Positions 35,448-43,588 of a stretch of DNA of 64,000 nt are shown piece after piece. Source of the DNA: Flagellimonas sp. S3867 (GTDB taxonomy: Bacteria > Bacteroidota > Bacteroidia > Flavobacteriales > Flavobacteriaceae). The first letter of the stretch is position 1; every line of letters begins with the position of its first letter. The notes under the pieces are model-generated. The model saw nothing but the letters and a program-made list of their open reading frames with translations, made no database searches and was not told the origin of the DNA. The stretch lies in contig NZ_JACVMN010000003.1 of the NCBI RefSeq assembly GCF_014698935.1, positions 1-64,000 of the forward strand. The letters are read 5' to 3'. Made by a program: the position numbers and the translations under genes.

Positions 35448-36626
35448 ATGAAACCTGATTTATTTGAAGCCCCCGATTACTACAATCTAGATGATTTACT
35501 CTCCGAAGAACATAAGTTGGTACGTGATGCTGCTCGTCAGTGGGTAAAGCGCGATGTCTCTCCTATTATTGAGGAATATGCGCAGAAAGCTGAGTTTCCA
35601 AAGGAAATTATTGGAGGTTTGGCTGAAATTGGGGCCTTTGGCCCGTACATTCCCGAGGAATATGGTGGTGCCGGATTGGATCAGATCAGTTATGGTTTGA
35701 TCATGCAAGAAATTGAAAGAGGGGACAGCGGAGTTCGTTCAACTGCTTCTGTACAATCTTCTTTAGTGATGTACCCCATTTTTGCTTATGGAACAGAAGA
35801 ACAACGTAAAAAATATTTGCCAAAATTGGCTACAGGGGAATGGATGGGCTGTTTTGGACTTACAGAACCCAATCATGGTTCAAATCCTAGTGGAATGGAG
35901 ACCAAATACAAAGATATGGGTGACCATTTTTTGTTGAATGGCGCCAAACTTTGGATTTCAAATTCACCATTTGCAGATGTAGCGGTGGTATGGGCCAAGA
36001 ATGAAGAAGGAAGAATCCACGGATTGATCGTAGAACGTGGTATGGAAGGCTTTTCAACGCCTGAAACCCATAACAAATGGTCTTTGCGTGCTTCTGCTAC
36101 CGGAGAATTGATTTTTGACAATGTAAAAGTGCCCAAGGAAAATCTTTTGCCAGGCAAAACTGGTTTAGGTGCGCCATTGGGATGCTTGGATTCTGCCAGA
36201 TATGGAATTGCTTGGGGAGCCATTGGAGCTGCTATGGATTGTTATGATACAGCACTTCGCTATGCCAAAGAACGTATCCAATTTGGTAAACCCATTGCAG
36301 CTACCCAATTACAGCAAAAGAAGTTGGCCGAAATGATTACCGAGATTACAAAAGCACAATTATTGGCGTTTAGATTAGGTCAACTTAAAAATGAGGGGCT
36401 TGCAACTACGGCTCAAATTTCAATGGCCAAACGGAACAATGTGGATATGGCTATCAAAATTGCTCGTGAAGCCAGACAGGTTTTAGGCGGCATGGGAATC
36501 ACGGGTGAGTATAGCATTATGCGTCATATGATGAACTTGGAAAGTGTGATTACTTATGAAGGAACCCATGACATCCATTTATTGATTACCGGAGCTGACA
36601 TTACAGGACACCCAGCTTTTAAATAA
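35448..36626 (+). CDS. gcdH: acyl-CoA dehydrogenase, glutaryl-CoA type
   Basis: 392 residues from the ATG at 35448 (MKPDLFEAPDYYNL). An earlier in-frame Met at 35403 is rejected because the promoter is there. Motifs are GCFGLTEPNHGSNPSGM at about 130 (FAD and substrate binding), RQVLGGMGITGEY, and the catalytic Glu in TYEGTHDIH. Length and these motifs fit glutaryl-CoA dehydrogenase, which oxidises and decarboxylates glutaryl-CoA in lysine and tryptophan breakdown. Assignment to gcdH rather than another family member is an inference. Confidence 0.85.
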   Translation: MKPDLFEAPDYYNLDDLLSEEHKLVRDAARQWVKRDVSPIIEEYAQKAEFPKEIIGGLAEIGAFGPYIPEEYGGAGLDQISYGLIMQEIERGDSGVRSTASVQSSLVMYPIFAYGTEEQRKKYLPKLATGEWMGCFGLTEPNHGSNPSGMETKYKDMGDHFLLNGAKLWISNSPFADVAVVWAKNEEGRIHGLIVERGMEGFSTPETHNKWSLRASATGELIFDNVKVPKENLLPGKTGLGAPLGCLDSARYGIAWGAIGAAMDCYDTALRYAKERIQFGKPIAATQLQQKKLAEMITEITKAQLLAFRLGQLKNEGLATTAQISMAKRNNVDMAIKIAREARQVLGGMGITGEYSIMRHMMNLESVITYEGTHDIHLLITGADITGHPAFK

Positions 36627-36691
36627 GAAGTATACTTTAGGGCGAAAATGTAAACATCTAATTTGACAGAAATGCCAAATAATGGTTAGCT

Positions 36692-38056
36692 ATGGAACTA
36701 CATAAACAACAACAGGCTTTTTTTTCGACCCAAAAAACTAGAAACCTCTCCTTTAGGAGAGATGCTCTAAAGCGATTACGAAATGCAATAATCGAACAGG
36801 AAGATGCCATTGCTGATGCCATCTATGCCGATTTTAAAAAACCAAGGTTTGAGACATTTGTAGCTGAGACTCAATTTGTATTGGCAGAAATAAATACGAT
36901 GCTCAAAAACTTGGAGTTTTGGGCTCAATCTGAAAGAGTTTCTGGCAATTTGGCCAATTTTCCATCAAGAAATTACATTTATAGGGAGCCTTTAGGGCAG
37001 GTTTTGATCATTGCTCCTTGGAATTACCCTTTTCAATTAACTTTGACCCCCATGGTAGGCGCGATTGCTGCAGGTAATACTGTGGTGGCGAAACCCTCAG
37101 AGCTTACACCGAATACTGCTGCAATTGTTGAAAAAATTATTGGTAAAGTATTCGTTGCTGAACACGTTGCTGTTGTACAAGGTGGAGTAGAGACGTCTCA
37201 AGAATTATTGTCGAAACGGTGGGATCACATTTTTTTTACAGGGAGTCCACGGATCGGTAAAATCATATATGAAAGTGCGGCTAAACACTTGACTCCTGTT
37301 ACGTTGGAGCTGGGTGGAAAAAACCCTTGTATTGTTGATGAGACTGCCAATATCTCTCTCGCAGCCAAGCGTATTATTTGGGGCAAGGCCCTGAACTTGG
37401 GCCAAACCTGTCTTGCGCCAGATTATCTTTTGGTGCATCATACAGTCAAAGATAAATTAGTTCAAAAACTCAAGGATAAGATTGTTGAGGCATATGGTGA
37501 AAAGCAGTCTCAATCCGCAGATTTGGCACGAATTATTAATGAACGACATTACAATCGTTTGAAATCACTTTTGGATGATCAACGAATATTGTATGGTGGG
37601 GAAACTGTAGATGAGGACAATTTTATTGGCCTTACTTTGGTTGATGAGCCTGATTTGAACAATCCATTGATGCAAGGAGAGATTTTTGGACCCATTCTAC
37701 CTATTTTTTCCTACGAAAAAGAACCCGATATTGATGCAATCGTCAAGAGGTATGAGAAACCATTGGCGGCCTATATTTTTTCAAACAAAAGAGATTCTCA
37801 AAAAAAGTTTATTGCCCAGCATGGTTTTGGGGGAGGAGTGATTAACGATACGGTAATCCATATTGCCAACAAAAATCTGCCTTTTGGAGGAGTTGGGCAT
37901 AGTGGTGTTGGTGCCTATCATGGCAAAACTTCTTTTGATGTGTTTTCCCATAAGAAAGCGATTGTGAAAAGAGGGCGCTGGATAGACCCCCCTTTACGCT
38001 ATGCCCCTTATAAATTACCGGAAAAAATTGCCAAGTGGGTCAAGCATTTGTTTTAG
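36692..38056 (+). CDS. aldehyde dehydrogenase family protein
   Basis: 454 residues, class 3-like short form. Catalytic Cys240 is in GQTCLAPDY, general base Glu206 in LELGGK, and FFTGSPRIGK lies at about 181-190. It oxidises aliphatic or aromatic aldehydes with NAD(P). A weak basic/hydrophobic C-terminus (YAPYKLPEKIAKWVKHLF) may touch the membrane. It is convergent with the dnaE-like gene at 38040, overlapping by 17 bases at the 3' end. The substrate cannot be read from sequence. Confidence 0.9.
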   Translation: MELHKQQQAFFSTQKTRNLSFRRDALKRLRNAIIEQEDAIADAIYADFKKPRFETFVAETQFVLAEINTMLKNLEFWAQSERVSGNLANFPSRNYIYREPLGQVLIIAPWNYPFQLTLTPMVGAIAAGNTVVAKPSELTPNTAAIVEKIIGKVFVAEHVAVVQGGVETSQELLSKRWDHIFFTGSPRIGKIIYESAAKHLTPVTLELGGKNPCIVDETANISLAAKRIIWGKALNLGQTCLAPDYLLVHHTVKDKLVQKLKDKIVEAYGEKQSQSADLARIINERHYNRLKSLLDDQRILYGGETVDEDNFIGLTLVDEPDLNNPLMQGEIFGPILPIFSYEKEPDIDAIVKRYEKPLAAYIFSNKRDSQKKFIAQHGFGGGVINDTVIHIANKNLPFGGVGHSGVGAYHGKTSFDVFSHKKAIVKRGRWIDPPLRYAPYKLPEKIAKWVKHLF

Positions 38057-41000
38057 GTTCTTCTAGCGCATTGGAAATTTTGCTATCGAATACTTTTTTG
38101 CTTGTTTTCATATCTGCATAGCGAGGATCTGGAACATAATCCTGTTTTTGCATTTTAATCACCTCAATACTCAAAAAGCCAAACTCTTCCACCACCTTTC
38201 CATAAAAACGGTAAATGCCCTTGCCTCTAAAATGATATTTGGCGGCAACTGGAGGAAAAAGTACAGTGTCAAACACCTCACCATGTTGATCTACCATCGT
38301 AGCAAAGTGCATGCGTTTACCACTATGGGTATTGGTGTTTTTTACGGTGATTAGATAGCCGTAAATATCAATATACTTATTTAAATAATGATGTAAATCT
38401 CGTTGTCCATTGGAGTTCTTCGGCGACTCAGTCAATAACTGAAATGGACTGCAAAGACAAAACCCCAAAAGCTCCAATTGATCAAAAGCAGTTTCTAAAT
38501 TAGTAGTGTGTAATTTGGGAATCTGGAATTTTTGATGCCGTGGCGGAAAGAGTTTAGGGTGTTCCAAACGGTCATTTTTAGAGAGCATTAAATGTGCTTT
38601 CCACAGTAATTCGTGTTTGTTGATTTCGGTAAAGCGGAAGGCATCAATCCGGATGAGAATGGAGAGTTGTTCTACAGAAATGATAGTTCGATCCAAAAAA
38701 TCTTCCAAAGAAGCAAAGCTTCCATTGAGGGTCCGTTCTTTGATGATGCGTTCCATGACCCTATTTTCCAAATCGCGTAGGTACATCAACCCTAAATAAA
38801 TATGTGTGCCACAAATTCGATTGTCTATATTACTGTTGTTGACGCAGGGAGGGTGAATAATGGCGCCAATCATTCGAGCATCGTGAATGTAGAATTCGGA
38901 ACGATAAAAACCTCCTCCATTATTGAGAACGGCCACCATATATTCCAATGGAAAATACGCTCGTAAAAAAAGACTTTGATAGCTTTCCACGGCATAGGAA
39001 GCGGAGTGTCCTTTCGCGAAGGCATAGCCTGCAAAACTGGCCACTTGATTCCATATTTCAAAAATGAGGGTATCCGAATAGCCTTTTTTTCTGCAGTTGG
39101 AGATGAATTTGTCCTTCACTTTTTGAAACTCTTCCCGAGAACGGAACTTTCCGCTCATTCCTCTACGGAGCACATCAGCCTCACCCAAATCCAAACCTGC
39201 AAAATGGTGTGCTACTTTAATCACATCTTCTTGATAGACCATTACACCATAGGTGTCCGGCATAATATCAAGCATCACCGGGTGTGCTTTTTCCTCCGCT
39301 CTTCCCTGATTGCGATGACGTAAAATATACTCTCGCATCATCCCACTTTTGGCCACTCCAGGCCGAATAATTGAACTAGCGGCGACCAATCCCAGATAAT
39401 TATCCACTTCCAGTTTTTTAAGCAGCATCCGCATGGCGGGCGACTCCACATAAAAACACCCCATGCATTGGGCGGTTTTGATCAGGTTGTTTATGGTGAT
39501 ATCCGTTTTAAAACCTTTAATGTCATGGATGTCGATTTCTGAATGTTTTTCTGGCTGATTGTAGGCAACGATTTCCAAAGCTTCTTTGATCTTGCCCAAT
39601 CCCCGCTGACCCAGAATATCAAATTTGTAAAGACCTACATCTTCGGCAATGACCATATCATATTGTGTAGTGGGAAACCCCTTGGGAGGGAGATGGGTCG
39701 CCGAAAACCAATGTAAAGGCTTTTCGCTGATCAATATACCACCTGCATGTATGCTCAGATAATTGGGTTTGTCCTTTAAAAGTCTCCCATATTTGAGAAC
39801 GAGCTTAGACATGCTATCCAATTGAGATGGATTATACCTTCCTGTGGATAAAAAGTCAATTTCCTGTGCCGGAAGTCCAAAAACTTTACCCAATTCCCGG
39901 ATTACACCCCGTTCTTTAAAAGTGACGTAGGTTCCTAAGAGTGCTACGTGGTCAAAACGCTTAAAAATATATTCGGTCATGGCTGGTCTGTCCCGCCAAG
40001 AAAAATCAATATCAAAATCAGGTGGATTTGCCCGATAAAGATTGATAAAACGCTCAAAATAGAGATCCAATTCCATAGGGTCCACATCGGTGATACGAAG
40101 TAGATAGGCCACAATGCTGTTGGCACCACTACCGCGTCCCACATAATAAAATCCTCTTCGGCGTGCTTCGGATACAATATCCCAGTTGATGAGAAAATAG
40201 GAAACAAACCCCATTTTTTTGATGAGCTTCAGTTCCTTGTGCAATCGGTTTTGGATGGATTTATTTACTTTTTCATAGCGATAAGGCAGTCCTTCACGGC
40301 ATAATTTTTCAATCAATTTTTCATCTTCTTCCACACTTCCCAAATAACTATTGAGATTTTGGGGTTTCCGACCTTTTGAAAAATCGAAATGGATGCTACA
40401 GCGATTGAGGAGTTTTTCAGTATTCTCCAAAATGAAACTAAATTCTGAAAATGCAGTTGCCAGGTTTTGGATAGGGAACATCTTTTCATTTTCGTTGGCC
40501 TCTTCTTCCTTCGGAAGTTTGCTCAACAGTAGATTGTTGTCAATGGCGCGGAGTAATCGATGGGCATTAAAATCATTCTTGTTGCGAAAAGTGACCGGTT
40601 GCTGAACCACTAATTTATGCTTGAGCTTTACCAATCGGGAAAAAGGCAATCGTCTTAAATCTTGTATGGAAACCCCAACAAATTCATGATCTGAGAAATC
40701 CTGCAAATCGTTGAGTAAGACCTGTTCAAAAGGGTAGATCACAAATGCATTTTTGAATATGGGTGCTCGTTCAGGAATTTCCAAATCTTGGTGAAGGTGA
40801 TGAGACAGAAAGTTGTTGAGTTCCAAATAACCTTCGTTGTTCTTCGCAATTCCCAAAAAACAGGGTAGCACTCCATTTCTAAAATCGATTCCCAAAATAG
40901 GTCGAACCCCATATTCTGAAGCTTTCCGTACAAAATTGAGACAGGCAGAGGTGTTGTTGATGTCGGTGAGCACCAGTTGGGTCACTTGGTTTTGTTGGGC

Positions 41001-41072
41001 AAGTTCCAATAGTTCCAGCTCGGAAAATGTTCCGTAGCGCAGGCTGTAATATGTGTGACAGTTTAGATACAA
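38040..41072 (-). CDS. second DNA polymerase III alpha subunit, error-prone type
   Basis: 1010 residues. It lacks the fused exonuclease of the main DnaE. It begins with the PHP domain (MYLNCHTYYSLRYGTFSE) and has the catalytic NPPDFDIDFSW near 355, a helix-hairpin-helix region, and an OB domain at about 890-960. It is the type called DnaE2/ImuC-like or a DnaE accessory. It lies in the same orientation as, and 101 bases from, a Y-family polymerase gene. The pair suggests translesion synthesis, though the ImuA/ImuB genes and LexA are not seen. Confidence 0.9.
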   Translation of the reverse strand: MYLNCHTYYSLRYGTFSELELLELAQQNQVTQLVLTDINNTSACLNFVRKASEYGVRPILGIDFRNGVLPCFLGIAKNNEGYLELNNFLSHHLHQDLEIPERAPIFKNAFVIYPFEQVLLNDLQDFSDHEFVGVSIQDLRRLPFSRLVKLKHKLVVQQPVTFRNKNDFNAHRLLRAIDNNLLLSKLPKEEEANENEKMFPIQNLATAFSEFSFILENTEKLLNRCSIHFDFSKGRKPQNLNSYLGSVEEDEKLIEKLCREGLPYRYEKVNKSIQNRLHKELKLIKKMGFVSYFLINWDIVSEARRRGFYYVGRGSGANSIVAYLLRITDVDPMELDLYFERFINLYRANPPDFDIDFSWRDRPAMTEYIFKRFDHVALLGTYVTFKERGVIRELGKVFGLPAQEIDFLSTGRYNPSQLDSMSKLVLKYGRLLKDKPNYLSIHAGGILISEKPLHWFSATHLPPKGFPTTQYDMVIAEDVGLYKFDILGQRGLGKIKEALEIVAYNQPEKHSEIDIHDIKGFKTDITINNLIKTAQCMGCFYVESPAMRMLLKKLEVDNYLGLVAASSIIRPGVAKSGMMREYILRHRNQGRAEEKAHPVMLDIMPDTYGVMVYQEDVIKVAHHFAGLDLGEADVLRRGMSGKFRSREEFQKVKDKFISNCRKKGYSDTLIFEIWNQVASFAGYAFAKGHSASYAVESYQSLFLRAYFPLEYMVAVLNNGGGFYRSEFYIHDARMIGAIIHPPCVNNSNIDNRICGTHIYLGLMYLRDLENRVMERIIKERTLNGSFASLEDFLDRTIISVEQLSILIRIDAFRFTEINKHELLWKAHLMLSKNDRLEHPKLFPPRHQKFQIPKLHTTNLETAFDQLELLGFCLCSPFQLLTESPKNSNGQRDLHHYLNKYIDIYGYLITVKNTNTHSGKRMHFATMVDQHGEVFDTVLFPPVAAKYHFRGKGIYRFYGKVVEEFGFLSIEVIKMQKQDYVPDPRYADMKTSKKVFDSKISNALEEPKTNA

Positions 41073-41128
41073 TTATCAGTTATCAGTTATCAGTTATCAG
41101 TTATCAGTTATCAGTTATCAGTTATCGG
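41073..41128. repeat. tandem TTATCAG heptamers
   Basis: Seven exact TTATCAG units in a row (41073-41121) and one TTATCGG (41122-41128). The following 40 bases have ATTGT/ATTG-rich text similar to that at 53938-54001. Heptamer strings of this sort are known as extragenic spacers in Bacteroidota. It lies in the gap between dinB and the dnaE-like gene. Confidence 0.85.
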
Positions 41129-41173
41129 TGTCTATTGTTAATTATCTATTGGTCATTGCCCATTGTAAATTGT

Positions 41174-42388
41174 TCACTGTTTCCGGTGTGCCAAAACCAC
41201 AGGTGGTTGTCCATTAAAAGGATTGTGCATGCTGCCAATGGTCTTAGCACCCATGGCGGAAGCTCTTACTACACTTCGACTGCCAAACCTGTTTCGGACA
41301 TGATCCATGGCATGGTAGAGATTTAAAGTCTCTTCGGTATCCTCAAAAAGATTGATCTGATAGTTTCCTGAGACCAAATGACTAAACCGAATTCCTATCA
41401 ACCGCACCAACATGCGCTTGTTGTACAGAACCTTAAAAAGTTCCAATATTTTGGGTATGAGAATATGGTCTGCACTGGTATAGGGAATGCGCAATTGCTT
41501 GGAATACGTATTGAAATCCGAATACCGGATTTTTACAGCAATACAAGCGGTCAGTTTATCTCCTCTGCGTAGCTGATAGGCTAAATTTTCGGTCATGGCG
41601 ATTAGAATGCCCTTTAGTTTGACCATATCAATGGTGTCACGATCAAAAGTACGCTCGGTGGAAATCGATTTTCGGTCACAAAAAGGAATCACGGGAGTAT
41701 TGTCCATTCCGTTGGCCCGCTTCCAAATTACCCTTCCATTTGCACCCAATACCCGCTGCATAATATCCATGGGCATTTCTTGTACCATCCGTACCTTTCG
41801 AATACCCAAATTTCGAAGTGTTTGATAGGTCTTGTCACCAACCATTGGAATCTTTTTGATGGATAGAGGGGCCAAAAAAGGTTTTTCATGACCAAAATCT
41901 ATTTTGAGCTGATTGTTGGGCTTCGCCTCATTGGTGGCCACTTTAGAAACGACCTTATTTACTGATAGGCCAAAGGAAATAGGAAGCCCTGTTTCCGTTA
42001 TGATTTTTTGACGCATCTCCGAGGCGTATTTATAGGAACCGAAAAATCGGTCCATTCCTGAAAGGTCTGCGTAGAATTCATCAATACTCGATTTTTCAAA
42101 AAGGGGCACATGTTCCTTAATGATTTCCGTAACCACATCTGAATATTTGCTATATGTACCAGCATTACCACGAATGACCACCGCTTCGGGACAAAGTTCT
42201 TTGGCCATTTTCATGGGCATGCCCGAATGCACTCCAAACCCACGGGTCTCATAGCTGCATGCAGCTACTACACCACGATCACTGGTGCCGCCCACCAATA
42301 AGGGCTTGTGTTTAAGCTCAGTATTGATAATGCGTTCCACGGACACATAAAAAGTGTCCAAATCTAGATGTAGAATGGTCTTTTCCAT
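41174..42388 (-). CDS. dinB: DNA polymerase IV, Y family
   Basis: 404 residues. MEKTILHLDLDTFYVSVE has the metal-binding Asp8 and Asp10, and SSIDEFYADLSG has the second pair near 103-104. YNKRMLVRLIGIRFSHL is part of the little-finger domain. QINLFED near 345 resembles a beta-clamp motif. It performs translesion synthesis. It is 101 bases from a dnaE-like gene read in the same direction, so the two may be induced together. No LexA-type operator was recognised. Confidence 0.93.
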   Translation of the reverse strand: MEKTILHLDLDTFYVSVERIINTELKHKPLLVGGTSDRGVVAACSYETRGFGVHSGMPMKMAKELCPEAVVIRGNAGTYSKYSDVVTEIIKEHVPLFEKSSIDEFYADLSGMDRFFGSYKYASEMRQKIITETGLPISFGLSVNKVVSKVATNEAKPNNQLKIDFGHEKPFLAPLSIKKIPMVGDKTYQTLRNLGIRKVRMVQEMPMDIMQRVLGANGRVIWKRANGMDNTPVIPFCDRKSISTERTFDRDTIDMVKLKGILIAMTENLAYQLRRGDKLTACIAVKIRYSDFNTYSKQLRIPYTSADHILIPKILELFKVLYNKRMLVRLIGIRFSHLVSGNYQINLFEDTEETLNLYHAMDHVRNRFGSRSVVRASAMGAKTIGSMHNPFNGQPPVVLAHRKQ

Positions 42389-42511
42389 TGTTTAGTTGAG
42401 AGAGATGGCTAATTTATGGAATAATTCCTAAAAAATGGAAAATATCCAATAAAAGAAATACAATGATGAGAATCCAGCTTTTATCGGAAAATCATTTATA
42501 TCTTTGCCGTG

Positions 42512-42606
42512 TTGTGTTGGATTTCAATCTATATGATTGGAATCAGGTTGAAACATCAAAAACGATGTTCACCAATGAAAGGCTTTCCATATGGAAGGCT
42601 TTTTTT
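42512..42606 (+). ncRNA. candidate small RNA, three hairpins
   Basis: A promoter-like TATCTTTG at 42499-42506 precedes a ~95-base stretch without an ORF. Stem 1: GATTTCAATC (42520-42529) pairs with GATTGGAATC (42535-42544) around five bases. Stem 2: AACATC (42552-42557) with GATGTT (42564-42569), extended by GGT and ACC. Stem 3: GCTTTCC (42582-42588) with GGAAGGC (42593-42599), then seven T's, forms a Rho-independent terminator. Neighbouring genes are both on the minus strand, so a plus-strand terminator needs its own transcript. The identity is unknown, and no -33 TTG is at ideal distance. Confidence 0.5.
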
Positions 42607-42613
42607 GTTTGGA

Positions 42614-43588
42614 CTAGGCCTTGTACAGGGTGTGTATAACAAAGTGCATCAATGAAGCGGCCAGTTTTGCCGTTTGCCCATCAATGTCATATTTGGGGTT
42701 CATTTCGGCAAGATCCATGCTAATGAGTTTCCCCGAACCAATAATGGTCTTAAGACATTCCAAAACAATCTGAGGTGTGAATCCCATGGGTGAAGGGGCG
42801 CTGACTCCCGGTGCATAGGCAGAAGAAAACCCATCTAAATCAATGGTCACATAAACGTTATCAACCGTTTTAATAAAAGCATTGATCCAGGTATTGATTT
42901 CATCTAAAAACTGGATTTGAAAGGTATCAGATAGAATAAAATTGACATTTAAATCTTTTGCGGTTTGAAAAAGTGATCGGTCATTGGCATCTTTTCGGAT
43001 GCCCAAGCAGAGGTAATTAAAATTGCTATCCTCTTTTTGGGATTCCATCGCTATTTGATAAAATGGTGTCCCCGAATTGTTGTTGTCAACATTCTTTCGA
43101 AGGTCAAAATGTGCATCAAAATTGATGATTCCAATCGTTTGCCCTTCTTTTTTTGAATCGAGATAATTTTTGATACCGTGATAATGTCCGTAGGCGACAT
43201 CATGCCCTCCCCCCAAAACAATGGGGAACTGCTTACTTTCAAGAAGAGAAGCAACCGCTTTTGAAAGTGCGTTTTGAGCTGCTTCCATAGCTGTATTTTT
43301 GCAGGTTATGGACCCCGCATCGTATAGTTGCACCGTACTGGGTAAATGATTGGGTAATTTTCCAAAACTGGTTTTAATGATTTCGGGCCCATTTACAGCG
43401 CCAATTCTTCCTTGGTTTCGTTTTACACCTTCATCACAAGCATACCCTAACAAGGCAATGGATTTTTTTGGCGGTTCTGGAATTTCTTCCAAGGGAGTGC
43501 ACTTCACTTTTTCATGAAGATAAAGGCTCTTGTTACTGACCCTTCCCTGCCAAATATCCTTTTTGGGTTTGCTGTAATGTTTCATCAT
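42614..43588 (-). CDS. hutG: formimidoylglutamase, arginase family
   Basis: 324 residues. Metal-binding motifs of the arginase fold are present: LGGGHDVA (about 121-128), INFDAHFDL (DAHFD) and DLDGFSSAYAPG. The enzyme hydrolyses N-formimidoyl-L-glutamate to glutamate and formamide, the last step of histidine breakdown. The ATG (43586-43588) overlaps the hutU stop (ATGA), and a second Met is directly next. It is the last gene of the hut operon. Confidence 0.93.
   Translation of the reverse strand: MMKHYSKPKKDIWQGRVSNKSLYLHEKVKCTPLEEIPEPPKKSIALLGYACDEGVKRNQGRIGAVNGPEIIKTSFGKLPNHLPSTVQLYDAGSITCKNTAMEAAQNALSKAVASLLESKQFPIVLGGGHDVAYGHYHGIKNYLDSKKEGQTIGIINFDAHFDLRKNVDNNNSGTPFYQIAMESQKEDSNFNYLCLGIRKDANDRSLFQTAKDLNVNFILSDTFQIQFLDEINTWINAFIKTVDNVYVTIDLDGFSSAYAPGVSAPSPMGFTPQIVLECLKTIIGSGKLISMDLAEMNPKYDIDGQTAKLAASLMHFVIHTLYKA

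Noticed and set aside
41073..41128. Tandem TTATCAG repeats as a CRISPR array
   Set aside because: The units are adjacent 7-mers without spacers and no cas gene is in the window.
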